Source of the DNA: PALSA-600 sp037142875
GTDB lineage: Bacteria; Actinomycetota; Thermoleophilia; Gaiellales; Gaiellaceae
Direction of reading: 5' to 3'
Assembly (NCBI GenBank): GCA_037142875.1
Contig: JBAWZV010000003.1
Location: 94,018 to 158,017 of the forward strand
DNA length: 64,000 nucleotides
In this document: positions 16,741 to 24,474 of the stretch, piece by piece
How the letters are laid out: every line of letters begins with the position of its first letter
How positions within the stretch are numbered: the first letter of the stretch is position 1
Program-made: the position numbers and the translations under genes
The notes under the pieces: generated by a model
Database searches by the model: none
Told to the model about the DNA's origin: nothing
Seen by the model: only the letters and a program-made list of their open reading frames with translations

Positions 16741-17793
16741 CGCCTGCGGCAGGACACGAGCAGACCCGGGATCGAACCCGATGGCAGTTTGGGCTCCGAC
16801 GGTCAGCTGGCCGAGATCGACGCTTGCGACATCGGCGGAGATCTCACCGACGGCTGTTGTGACCTTCACCCGCGTTGTCGCTCCGAGGAACGTCGATGCG
16901 GCGACGGTGCCCGTGAAGCGCACGCCCCCGTTGACCGACGCACCGATGGCCACCGTCTCGGGCCGAACAAGCACGACGACCCGGGCGCCCGGCGAGTAGG
17001 CGGACGCGGCCGGGAGCACGAGCCTCGTCCCTTCAACCTCGACCTCGCCGCCGGCTCCCGTGACGACCGCTTCGATCCGGTTGATCGTGCCGATGAACTG
17101 CGCGACAAACGGTGTCGCCGGCTCGCCGTAGATCGCAGCAGGCGTGCCGATCTGCTCGATTCGGCCACCGTTCATGACCGCGACGCGGTCTGAGACCGAG
17201 AGCGCCTCCTCCTGGTCGTGCGTGACGTAGATGGTCGTGATCCCGAGTTCCGTCTGGAGGCGACGGATCTCGTCGCGAAGCTGGACGCGCACCTTCGCGT
17301 CGAGCGCCGAGAGCGGCTCGTCGAGCAAGAGGATTCGCGGCTCGATCGCGAGTGCCCGAGCGAGTGCGACACGCTGCTGCATGCCACCCGAGAGTTCGTG
17401 CGGGTAGCGGTCGGCGGCGTGTCCGAGGCCAACAAGCTCAAGGAGCTCGACTGCGCGGTTACGACGGGTACGCCGGTCGGCCCCGCGTATCCGCAGCCCG
17501 AACTCCACGTTCCGCTGTGCCGTCATCGTCGGGAAGAGGCTGTAGGCCTGAAAGACCATGCCCACCCCGCGCTTGCTCGCGCTCGTCCCGGTGATGTCCC
17601 GGCCGGCGATTGCGATCGTCCCGCGCGTCGGACGGTCGAACCCGGCGACCAGCTTCAGCGCCGTGGTCTTGCCGCAGCCGCTCGGCCCGAGGAGCGAGAC
17701 GAGCTCACCGGACCCGATCTGGATGTCGAGCGATTCGAGCGCCACAACGCCGCCGAACACACGCCGCACACCGCGCAGGACGACCTCAGACAT
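16687..17793 (-). CDS. ABC importer ATP-binding protein (Fe3+/spermidine/thiamine-type, with TOBE domain)
   Basis: 368 residues. Walker A LLGPSGCGKTTALKLVAGF, signature LSGGMQQRVALARALAIEP and Walker B ILLLDEPLSALDAKVR identify an import-type ATPase. The last 120 residues (IEAVVTGAGGEVEVEGTRL..., VRPETVAIG) form a TOBE domain, as in PotA, FbpC, ThiQ-like and PhnT proteins. It is last in a four-gene set with the binding protein and two permeases; its start overlaps the second permease stop by one base. Its 3' end overlaps the convergent HAD gene by 54 bases. Confidence 0.92.
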   Translation of the reverse strand: MSEVVLRGVRRVFGGVVALESLDIQIGSGELVSLLGPSGCGKTTALKLVAGFDRPTRGTIAIAGRDITGTSASKRGVGMVFQAYSLFPTMTAQRNVEFGLRIRGADRRTRRNRAVELLELVGLGHAADRYPHELSGGMQQRVALARALAIEPRILLLDEPLSALDAKVRVQLRDEIRRLQTELGITTIYVTHDQEEALSVSDRVAVMNGGRIEQIGTPAAIYGEPATPFVAQFIGTINRIEAVVTGAGGEVEVEGTRLVLPAASAYSPGARVVVLVRPETVAIGASVNGGVRFTGTVAASTFLGATTRVKVTTAVGEISADVASVDLGQLTVGAQTAIGFDPGSARVLPQASEAEQRGDRLGVETVEQ

Positions 17794-18569
17794 CAGCGCA
17801 CCGCCGCCCGATGTCGCCCCCGGGTCACGAGAATCAGGCAGAACATCGCGGCCCACAGCAGACCGAAGCTGACGATCGTGAGTGCCGCTGCCCCCGTCGC
17901 CTGTGTCTGCCCCACGTAAGCGACGTAGACCGGGAACGTGTCGAAGAGCGACAGGCTTGCCATCGTGAACTCGCCCAGGACGATCGCGAGCGTCAGCAGC
18001 GCGGCTCCAAGGATTGAGGCCCGCAGGCTCGGGAGGATGACCTGCACGAGGGCGCGCGTGCGCCCGGCGCCCAGACTCTGCGCGGCGTCGGTCAACGTCC
18101 TCACGTCAATCGCACGTAGACCGGAGTCGAGCGAGAACCAGACGTAGGGCAGGACGAGAACGACATAGCCCGGAACGAGGAACTGGGGCGTCGAGACGAA
18201 CCACGTCTGGCTGCGAAAGACATCGAGCAGACCAACGATGAGCACGATCGGCGGGACGACGAACGGCAGCACACAGACAAACGTGACGAGCGGCCGCAGC
18301 CCGGGCGCCCGCAGGTGGACCCAGTAGGCGGTCGGCACGAGCAGCAGGAGCGCCGCCACCGCGGTCTCCCCGGCGAGCTTCAGCGAGATCTCGAGCGTCG
18401 ACCAGAACTGGGGGTCTGACACGAGATCGCGGTAGGCGGCAAGGCCGTGACCGTGAGCCGTGCGCAGGCTGAACTCGAGTGTCGCGGCGAGCGGGACGAG
18501 GAAGAACGCGAGCCCCGCCATGGCGATCGTGACCGACGACGGCGACGATCGGCGCCTCACCGCGTCCAC
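17793..18569 (-). CDS. ABC importer permease, second subunit (PotC/FbpB-like)
   Basis: 258 residues with six membrane helices. The coupling loop reads LTDAAQSLGAGRTRALVQVILPSLRASILGAALLTLAI, the EAA motif of type I importer permeases. The helix pattern and the segment VCVLPFVVPPIVLIVGLLDVF match the PotC/ThiP half. The start codon is GTG at 18569, overlapping the preceding permease gene by 13 bases. It pairs with the first permease to form the channel. Confidence 0.88.
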   Translation of the reverse strand: MDAVRRRSSPSSVTIAMAGLAFFLVPLAATLEFSLRTAHGHGLAAYRDLVSDPQFWSTLEISLKLAGETAVAALLLLVPTAYWVHLRAPGLRPLVTFVCVLPFVVPPIVLIVGLLDVFRSQTWFVSTPQFLVPGYVVLVLPYVWFSLDSGLRAIDVRTLTDAAQSLGAGRTRALVQVILPSLRASILGAALLTLAIVLGEFTMASLSLFDTFPVYVAYVGQTQATGAAALTIVSFGLLWAAMFCLILVTRGRHRAAVR

Positions 18570-19387
18570 CGGGACGCTCGGCGGTTGAGCAGCCCATAGG
18601 CCAGCACGGTCACGGTCATCACCACGACCATTCCGAGGGCAAGCGCCTTGCCGAGATGCGGATCGGTGAAGACGTTGCCGGTGATGAACGCGCCGATGAG
18701 CGTCGGAACGAGGTTGACCATGCCACCGGTCAGCGCGTAGGCGGTCGCGTACGCCGAGAAGGCGTTCCCGAACAGCAGCAGGAACGCGCCGAGAAACGAG
18801 GGAGCAAGCACGGGGAGGGCGACACGCAGCCAGTACTGCGACGTCGACGCGCCGAGGCTCTCGGCCGCCTCACGCCACTCGCGCCGCAGACCGTCGAGCG
18901 CCGGCGCGATCACGAGCAACATCAGCGGGATCTGGAAGTACAGGTACGTGATCGCGAGCCCCCAGAAGTCGAACAGCGTGAACCCGTGGTCCCACGGGTT
19001 GAGGCCGAGATCGGCAAGCCACCGCGTGACGACCCCGACGGTTCCGAGGGTCGCGATGAAGGCAAATGCGAGCGGAACGCCCGCGAAGTTGGCCGCGACA
19101 CCGGAGAACGAGGTGACGAACGCCCTGACAACGTGGGGCGTCCCCTCCTGGACCGCCGCGTAGGCGAGAAGTCCACCGAGCACGACGCCACCGAGTGCCG
19201 TGACGATCGAGAGTTCGATGCTCGTCCGGAACGCGTTCAGGTACTGCGCCTGGAAGATCTCATTGACGTACGTCAACGTCACACCGCCGTGCCCGTCGCG
19301 TACCGCACCAAACAGGACCGCCCCTGCGGGCACGATCAGAAAGAGCGTGGCGTAACCGAGGAACGGCACGACGCCGAGCCAGTCCAA
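18557..19387 (-). CDS. ABC importer permease, first subunit (PotB-like)
   Basis: About 276 residues, six membrane helices. GVVPFLGYATLFLIVPAGAVLFGAV is the first helix, and REAAESLGASTSQYWLRVALPVLAPSFLGAFLLLF is the EAA coupling loop. The start is uncertain: TTG at 19387 is the first standard start codon, but the frame stays open upstream (residues SGAAAPESRWLGRRLRL...) to just past the binding-protein stop, through a large hairpin, and has no ATG, GTG or TTG there, so a CTG start near 19460 is possible. With the neighbouring permease, ATPase and binding protein it makes one importer. Confidence 0.85.
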   Translation of the reverse strand: MDWLGVVPFLGYATLFLIVPAGAVLFGAVRDGHGGVTLTYVNEIFQAQYLNAFRTSIELSIVTALGGVVLGGLLAYAAVQEGTPHVVRAFVTSFSGVAANFAGVPLAFAFIATLGTVGVVTRWLADLGLNPWDHGFTLFDFWGLAITYLYFQIPLMLLVIAPALDGLRREWREAAESLGASTSQYWLRVALPVLAPSFLGAFLLLFGNAFSAYATAYALTGGMVNLVPTLIGAFITGNVFTDPHLGKALALGMVVVMTVTVLAYGLLNRRASRWTR

Positions 19388-19434
19388 GCGGAGCCGCCGC
19401 CCGAGCCAACGGCTCTCGGGGGCGGCGGCTCCGC
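19388..19434 (-). repeat. Strong hairpin between binding-protein and permease genes
   Basis: A 14-bp perfect stem (19388-19401 with 19421-19434, GCGGAGCCGCCGCC and its complement), extended inward by CGAG/CTCG pairing. No T-run follows. Such hairpins after the binding-protein gene commonly stabilise its transcript and lower downstream expression. It abuts the assumed TTG start of the permease. Confidence 0.6.
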
Positions 19435-19463
19435 TGACAGAGGAGTCGATCGAAGCCAGGTGA

Positions 19464-20555
19464 CTAGCTCCCTGCGACCTTCGGGCCCCACTCCGAGGCG
19501 ACGAGGTTCTTCGCGGTCGTCTGCTGCGCGTCGGTTGCGAACTTGACGTTCGTGTAGGACGTCGCAGGCGGCAGCGCAGCGAGGAGCGCCTTCGGGATCA
19601 CTCCGCGAGCCGAGAGATCGGCGAAGCGAGCGGGATGCGTTCCCCCCTTGAGGAAGAGCAGCTGACCCTGGTCGGAGTAGAGGAACTCCTCCCACAGCTT
19701 TGCGGCGTCCGTGTTCGGGGCCGTCGCGTTGATCGCCTGCGCGTAGAAGGCGCCATAGCGCCCGGTGGCGGGAATGACAACCTGCCACGTGATGCCGTTC
19801 TTCGCGACCTCCTTCTTGTACGACAGCTGCAGGTAGTCCCAGTCGATCGTGATCGGAGTCTGGCCCGACGCGATCGTCGCCGGCGTGGCGTCGACGGGGA
19901 GCAGATTCCCGGACTGCTTCAGCTGCTGGAAGAAGGTGATGCCCGGTTCGACATTCGAGACGGAGCCACCGTTGCCGAGCGCAGCCGAGAAGACTCCTGC
20001 GAGGGCCGAACCGGAGGTGCGGGGATCGCCGTTGAGGGCGATCATGTTCTTGTACTCGGGCTTCAGCAGGTCGGCCCACGTCTTGGGAACGTCCTTGACG
20101 ACCTTCGTGTTGACACCGAAGGAGACAACACCCCAGTAGTCACCGACCCAGCGGCCCTGCGGGTCCTTCATCGAGGCCGGAATCGTCGACCAGGTGCTGA
20201 CCTTGTACGGAGCGAAGAGGCCCTGCTGGGCGCCCTGGATGGCAAAGGCCGGGCCATCGTCGACGACGTCGGGAGCGCGCCCCTGACCCTTCAGCGAGAC
20301 GACGGCCTGGTTCTCCTCGGCGGAGCTGCCGTCGGGGTTCGCGTTCGTGATCTTGATCCCGAACTTGCTCTGGAACGTGGACATGATCTCGCCGTAGTTC
20401 GCCCAATCGGGCGGCAGGGCGATCGTGTTCAGCTTCCCTTCCTTCTTGGCGGCGGTGATCAACGCGGGGTTGATCGAGGAGCCCGACGCGGCCAGTGCCA
20501 CGGCCGAGATCGCGGCGACCGAAGCTCCGGCAGTGAGGACGACGACCTTCTTCAA
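19464..20555 (-). CDS. ABC importer extracellular substrate-binding protein
   Basis: 363 residues starting at a TTG preceded by AAAGGAGAGG. Residues 1-23 (MKKVVVLTAGASVAAISAVALA) are a signal peptide. The mature part (LITAAKKEGKLNTIALPPDWANYGEIMSTFQSKFGIKI) matches the family 1/6 solute-binding proteins that serve Fe3+, thiamine, polyamine or 2-aminoethylphosphonate importers. The recognisable ligand loop VVDDGPAFAIQGAQQGLFAPYK does not show a clear iron-type tyrosine pair. Substrate therefore open. First gene of the four-gene importer; divergent from a PHP phosphoesterase gene. Confidence 0.88.
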   Translation of the reverse strand: MKKVVVLTAGASVAAISAVALAASGSSINPALITAAKKEGKLNTIALPPDWANYGEIMSTFQSKFGIKITNANPDGSSAEENQAVVSLKGQGRAPDVVDDGPAFAIQGAQQGLFAPYKVSTWSTIPASMKDPQGRWVGDYWGVVSFGVNTKVVKDVPKTWADLLKPEYKNMIALNGDPRTSGSALAGVFSAALGNGGSVSNVEPGITFFQQLKQSGNLLPVDATPATIASGQTPITIDWDYLQLSYKKEVAKNGITWQVVIPATGRYGAFYAQAINATAPNTDAAKLWEEFLYSDQGQLLFLKGGTHPARFADLSARGVIPKALLAALPPATSYTNVKFATDAQQTTAKNLVASEWGPKVAGS

Positions 20556-20697
20556 GACCTCTCCTTTGTCCGATGAGACTGACGACGGAAGAGTCGGCTC
20601 CGGGATGACCGCCGTGGGTTGAGCTTCGGGATCCCTCTGGTTACGAGGTGTCGAACGGGTGCCCGATCAGGCCGGCGCCGAGGTATTGCTTCACCCC

Positions 20698-21624
20698 ATG
20701 ACCACGATCACGCCTTTCCCCCACGACGGACGTTGGGTTCGCTGCGCGCTGCACGCCCACACGACGAACTCCGATGGAGAGCTATCGCCAGAGCACCTGG
20801 TCCGCCACTACGAGCGTGCTGGATACGACGTCCTCTGCATCACCGACCACTGGGTTCGCACCGTGACACCGAGCACGGAGCACCTGCTCGTCCTTCCGGG
20901 TATCGAGCTGAACGCCACCCTCAACGGGACGGGCAACGACGCCCACGTTCTCGCACTCGGTGTCGCGAGCGACCCCGTCGAGCCAGGGCGTGGGTTCCCG
21001 AACCTCGCCGACACGGTCCGCTGGATCACTGACAACGGCGGGCTGCCCTTCCTCGCCCACCCCTACTGGAGCGGTCTGCGCAGCGACGAGTTCTGGGGCT
21101 GCGAAGGACTGCTCGGAGTCGAGGTCTTCAACGCGGGATGCGAGCTCGAGATCGGACGCGGGCTCTCAGCCGTTCAGTGGGACGAGGCCCTCGAGCGGGG
21201 CGAACGGCTCTTCGGCCTCGCGACGGACGACTCACACCTTCCCGGATACGACAGCGGCCACGCGTCGGTGTGGGCCCGGGTCACCGACTCCGGCCCGGAC
21301 GCGGTACTTGAGGCACTGCGTACCGGAGCCTTCTACAGCTCAACAGGGCCGCGGATCGAATCGATCACGCTCACAGACACGCGCGTCGAGGTGAGATCGT
21401 CGGCCGCGACATCAGTTCGGCTCGTCAGCACTCGCTTCTTCGGCTCCTGCGTTACCGCCGGCCGGATGGGCTACCGCTCGAACGCGCGGATCATCGAGGA
21501 GACCTCGTCGGGCGAGATCCTGACCTCGTCGCTCGAGCGGCTGCCATCGATGGCGTATGGACGCATCGAGGTCTTCGACCGGCATGGCGGGCGGGCGTGG
21601 ACGAATCCTCTGTGGGGGCAGTGA
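20698..21624 (+). CDS. PHP-domain metal-dependent phosphoesterase
   Basis: 308 residues. The PHP motifs are VRCALHAHTTNSDGELSPE (first metal site), CITDHWVRTVTP, FLAHPYWSGL and FGLATDDSHLPGYDSG. This subgroup (TrpH/YciV-like and related PHP_HisPPase proteins) cleaves phosphoesters, for example 3',5'-nucleoside bisphosphates or short RNA ends, but this protein has a C-terminal beta region (from residue 220, SSTGPRIESITLTDTRVEVRS) also found in PHP proteins of carbohydrate clusters. It is divergent from the binding-protein gene of the neighbouring importer, possibly acting on its cargo. Substrate unknown. Confidence 0.82.
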   Translation: MTTITPFPHDGRWVRCALHAHTTNSDGELSPEHLVRHYERAGYDVLCITDHWVRTVTPSTEHLLVLPGIELNATLNGTGNDAHVLALGVASDPVEPGRGFPNLADTVRWITDNGGLPFLAHPYWSGLRSDEFWGCEGLLGVEVFNAGCELEIGRGLSAVQWDEALERGERLFGLATDDSHLPGYDSGHASVWARVTDSGPDAVLEALRTGAFYSSTGPRIESITLTDTRVEVRSSAATSVRLVSTRFFGSCVTAGRMGYRSNARIIEETSSGEILTSSLERLPSMAYGRIEVFDRHGGRAWTNPLWGQ

Positions 21625-21637
21625 GCGGCAGCGGCCG

Positions 21638-22480
21638 CTACCAGACCTTCGCCGCCGCGCGATCGACCCGACTCCAGGTTGCCGCAAGGCGCTTCCGTGC
21701 CTTGCGGCGCCTGGTCCGCTCGGCCTCGACGATGCGGCCCGCTGCGACCTGCATCTCGCCCGTCGCCAGCTCGCGAATCCGTATCTCTGCGACGTGGGCG
21801 TCCTGGTGAACGCCGATCAGATCCTGGAGGCCCTTGATCGCCTTCGCAAGACGAGCGAGCGGGCGCCCGAGCTCAAGCGCGCCCAGCTCGGCTGCGTACC
21901 GAGCGTGCTTCGCCTTGATTCGGACGGCGTGCAACTGCTCGTCGGGCGGCGATGGGCCAAGCGCCTCGTAGGCTGAGCGCAGGCGAGCCATCTCCTTCTC
22001 GGCGATCCGGCCGAGGACGGCCCCGGCGTCCTCGTCGATCAACGTCAGCCCGAGCAGATCGACGCGGAAGTGCACGATCAGGTTGCGGTAGCGAGCGCTG
22101 CTCACTGCGTCAACGAGCGCGACTCGCAACCGCTCGCGCTCTGCCTCGAGCGCGGCGATGATCGCCTCGGCACCCTCGCTGTCGTCGTCGAGGTCACCCG
22201 CAAGGTCGCGCACATGCTCGATCAGCACGTCGTGGTCGCGAACAGGCCCACTTACGTCGCCAAGCCAGCGCAGCTCGCCATCGAGACCGGCGAGACGCCC
22301 CCCGAGCAGGCGACGTGAGGCGCGAAGCAGAGACCGGCAGCGCCGGACGGCAACGCGGAATCGGTGGAGATCCTCCGGGTCATCCCCACTCCGGACGCCC
22401 GCCTCGACCGCAACCATCTCGTCGAGCTGTTGCTGGAGCATCGCCCGGATCGACTCAGCGGCTGCGGACGTCTCGATCAC
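21638..22480 (-). CDS. CHAD-domain protein (polyphosphate-associated)
   Basis: About 280 residues, entirely helical and rich in basic side chains. Two CHAD half-repeats are visible: DLHRFRVAVRRCRSLLRASRRLL in the first and LHAVRIKAKHARYAAELGAL in the second, each with the conserved histidine and lysine/arginine residues that bind inorganic polyphosphate. CHAD proteins localise to polyphosphate granules. With ppk1 and ppx 6-8 kb away and the Pst genes further upstream, this protein fits a local phosphate/polyphosphate theme. The GTG at 22480 (VIETSAAAES) is the likely start; no CYTH triphosphatase domain is attached. Confidence 0.85.
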   Translation of the reverse strand: MIETSAAAESIRAMLQQQLDEMVAVEAGVRSGDDPEDLHRFRVAVRRCRSLLRASRRLLGGRLAGLDGELRWLGDVSGPVRDHDVLIEHVRDLAGDLDDDSEGAEAIIAALEAERERLRVALVDAVSSARYRNLIVHFRVDLLGLTLIDEDAGAVLGRIAEKEMARLRSAYEALGPSPPDEQLHAVRIKAKHARYAAELGALELGRPLARLAKAIKGLQDLIGVHQDAHVAEIRIRELATGEMQVAAGRIVEAERTRRRKARKRLAATWSRVDRAAAKVW

Positions 22481-22496
22481 TCCTCGAATCGTAGTT

Positions 22497-22532
22497 CGTG
22501 GGGGCCCGGTTCCCCAGAGCCGGGCCCCCACG
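22497..22532 (-). terminator. Hairpin terminator after the phosphoesterase gene
   Basis: A perfect 13-bp stem (CGTGGGGGCCCGG, 22497-22509, with 22520-22532) around a 10-base loop lies 14 bases past the stop of the secreted phosphoesterase gene and just before the CHAD gene. There is no clear T-run on the minus strand, so it may terminate or only protect the transcript. Confidence 0.5.
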
Positions 22533-22545
22533 ACTGAAGCTGGGG

Positions 22546-24270
22546 TCAGACCCCGGCCGGCTGCTTCGCGTCGAACACGGTTGCGAGTGACGCCTCGCTG
22601 CCGTCACGCGGGGTCAACGGTGCGAGCTTCCAGCGGCGCTCGATCGTCGTCAGGACTCCGAGCGTGTCGTGCTCGACGTGATCGACGACGAAGTCGCTCT
22701 TGAGCGCCGGGCTGACGACGAGGGCCGGGATCCGCGTTCCGGGGCCCCAGATGTCGTGCGGGCCGGGAACGCCGCCCTTCGTTCCGGGAGGCGCCACGTG
22801 ATCCCACTGGCCGCCGAACTCGTCGTACGTGACGACGACCATCGTGTCCTTCGCGCACGCGCTGCCCTCGATCGCCTTGAGCGTCGACACGAGCGCGCTC
22901 GAGCCGTTGCTCTCCGACGCGTAGCCGGGGTGCTCGTTCTCCTCACCGATCGGCTTCACGAAGCTGACCGACTTCAGGTTGCACTGCTTCCGCGAGGTCT
23001 TGACTGCGTACGTGAACGACGCCTGGTCCTTCAGGTGATCCTTGCGGGCCTGCGTCCCCGGGGCGAAGTTCGCGTAGTAGTTGAACGCCTGATGATGGAA
23101 CTGGAAGTCGGCGTCCGGGCAGTTCGGATAGACCGCCGTCGAGAGGTGGCCGGGATCCGAGCACGTCGTGCCTGAGCCGTTCGTCCAGCCCGGCGCTCCG
23201 ACGTCGCCGTTCGCGTTCGACCAGCCACCCGAGTACCACGCCCAGTCGACGCCCGCGGCAGAGAGCCGGTCGCCGATCGTTGCGTTCGTGAGCGGCGGGA
23301 TCCGCCGCGTGACCGCCGTTCCGGGCGAGTAGGGCTGGTAGAACGGCTGCGTGGTGTTGACCGCGTAGTCACCGCAGACGGTGCCGGTGAGCGTCGGGCT
23401 GCGACCGGGGCCGGGGTTGCAGGACGCAGTGAGCTGCTGGTCCTTCACGTTCCCGCCGAGCGGCGAGGCGTAGAGCGGGTAGTTGTTCGGCATCCCGTTG
23501 CCGTCGACGACCGAGTGAAGGTCGTCGACGCCGCCGTCGTTGATCGCACCGACCCACGTCGGGGCCGTGCCGGCGACGAGGAGCTGGTGGTTGAGGAACG
23601 ACCCGCCGAACGCGCCCTGGAAGAAGTTGTCGAGGATCGCGTACTTCGGGTGCCCGGTCTCGTGCAGGTACTCGTAGATCGGAAGCTGGGTGGTGTCGTA
23701 CGTGCCCATCGCGAGCCCGGTGGCGTCGCTGCCCTGGACGTAGCGATCCATCTTGCCGTTGTCGATCTGGAACTGCTCCTGGTAGTAGCGGTGCACGATG
23801 TCGCGGGTGCAGCCACCGGGTGCGCCCGAGCCGTTCAGAAGGCCGTTCGTCGCGAACACGCCCGGGTTCGGGCAGGTCGCCGCAGCAGCGCCGAGGAACG
23901 AGTCGATTGAGAAGTGGGTGTTCGTGAAGTGGCTCGTGAACGACGTCGCGGTCGTCGTATCCGTGCAGGTGGTGGCAAGCGGCGACGGTGCCGTGAGGTT
24001 CACGTCCTGCTGCATCAGGCACGAGAACGGCTTGCCGTTCTGGTTGACCTGCGCGGATGCGTTCGCCGCGTTTCCGAGGCCGTTCACGCCTTCCCAGCCG
24101 CCGTAGAGGTTGTCGAAGCTGTGGTTCTCCTCGTAGATCACGACGATGTGATTGACCTTGGCCAGCGCCTCAAGGCCGGGATCAGGCTTCTTCGCGATCC
24201 CGGCGGCCGCCACAACAAGGGCGACAGCGCTGGCAGCAAGGACGGCGAACAGGAACGTGCGACGCAACAT
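22546..24270 (-). CDS. Secreted phosphoesterase, phospholipase C family (PF04185 type)
   Basis: 574 residues. Residues 1-26 (MLRRTFLFAVLAASAVALVVAAAG) form a signal peptide. NHIVVIYEENHSFDNLYG is the N-terminal signature of the phosphoesterase family that includes bacterial non-specific phospholipase C and acid phosphatase AcpA; the glutamate-asparagine pair (EEN) binds the active-site metal. The C-terminal part has VVVTYDEFGGQWDHVAPP and GTRIPALVVSPALKS, the second half of the site. A GGAGG box lies 5 bases before the ATG at 24270. A four-fold 11-bp repeat like that upstream of pstS lies 62-99 bases before the start, so it is probably induced by phosphate starvation to release phosphate from organic esters. 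Confidence 0.9.
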   Translation of the reverse strand: MLRRTFLFAVLAASAVALVVAAAGIAKKPDPGLEALAKVNHIVVIYEENHSFDNLYGGWEGVNGLGNAANASAQVNQNGKPFSCLMQQDVNLTAPSPLATTCTDTTTATSFTSHFTNTHFSIDSFLGAAAATCPNPGVFATNGLLNGSGAPGGCTRDIVHRYYQEQFQIDNGKMDRYVQGSDATGLAMGTYDTTQLPIYEYLHETGHPKYAILDNFFQGAFGGSFLNHQLLVAGTAPTWVGAINDGGVDDLHSVVDGNGMPNNYPLYASPLGGNVKDQQLTASCNPGPGRSPTLTGTVCGDYAVNTTQPFYQPYSPGTAVTRRIPPLTNATIGDRLSAAGVDWAWYSGGWSNANGDVGAPGWTNGSGTTCSDPGHLSTAVYPNCPDADFQFHHQAFNYYANFAPGTQARKDHLKDQASFTYAVKTSRKQCNLKSVSFVKPIGEENEHPGYASESNGSSALVSTLKAIEGSACAKDTMVVVTYDEFGGQWDHVAPPGTKGGVPGPHDIWGPGTRIPALVVSPALKSDFVVDHVEHDTLGVLTTIERRWKLAPLTPRDGSEASLATVFDAKQPAGV

Positions 24271-24331
24271 CGGACCTCCGTTGATCGTTTCCGTTGGAGC
24301 CGTCACCCTTCCACCCACGGAGCGGCGCGTG

Positions 24332-24369
24332 GGTCACGTCTCGGTGACGTTCCGATAACGATCTGGTGA
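24332..24369 (-). promoter_or_regulatory. Pho-box-like element upstream of the phosphoesterase gene
   Basis: On the plus strand the pentamers GGTCA, GGTGA, GATAA and GGTGA start at 24332, 24343, 24354 and 24365, exactly 11 bases apart (TCACC, TTATC, TCACC, TGACC on the transcribed strand). The stretch TCACCAG..CGTTA.C.GAACGTCAC is shared with the element before pstS and sits at a similar distance from the start codon. Confidence 0.7.
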
Positions 24370-24474
24370 CGAGAGGCGGGCGACGCGGTCAGACGTGACA
24401 GAGTCGTGACGCTCGGGGAACGTCCTGGGGTCAAGCCCTATCGGTGCGCCGCGATCGCCCCGATGATGCCCGCG

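Noticed and set aside
20556..20697. Thiamine (TPP) riboswitch upstream of the ABC binding protein
   Set aside because: The conserved CTGAGA and ACCTGATCTGGATAATACC-like segments are absent on both strands.
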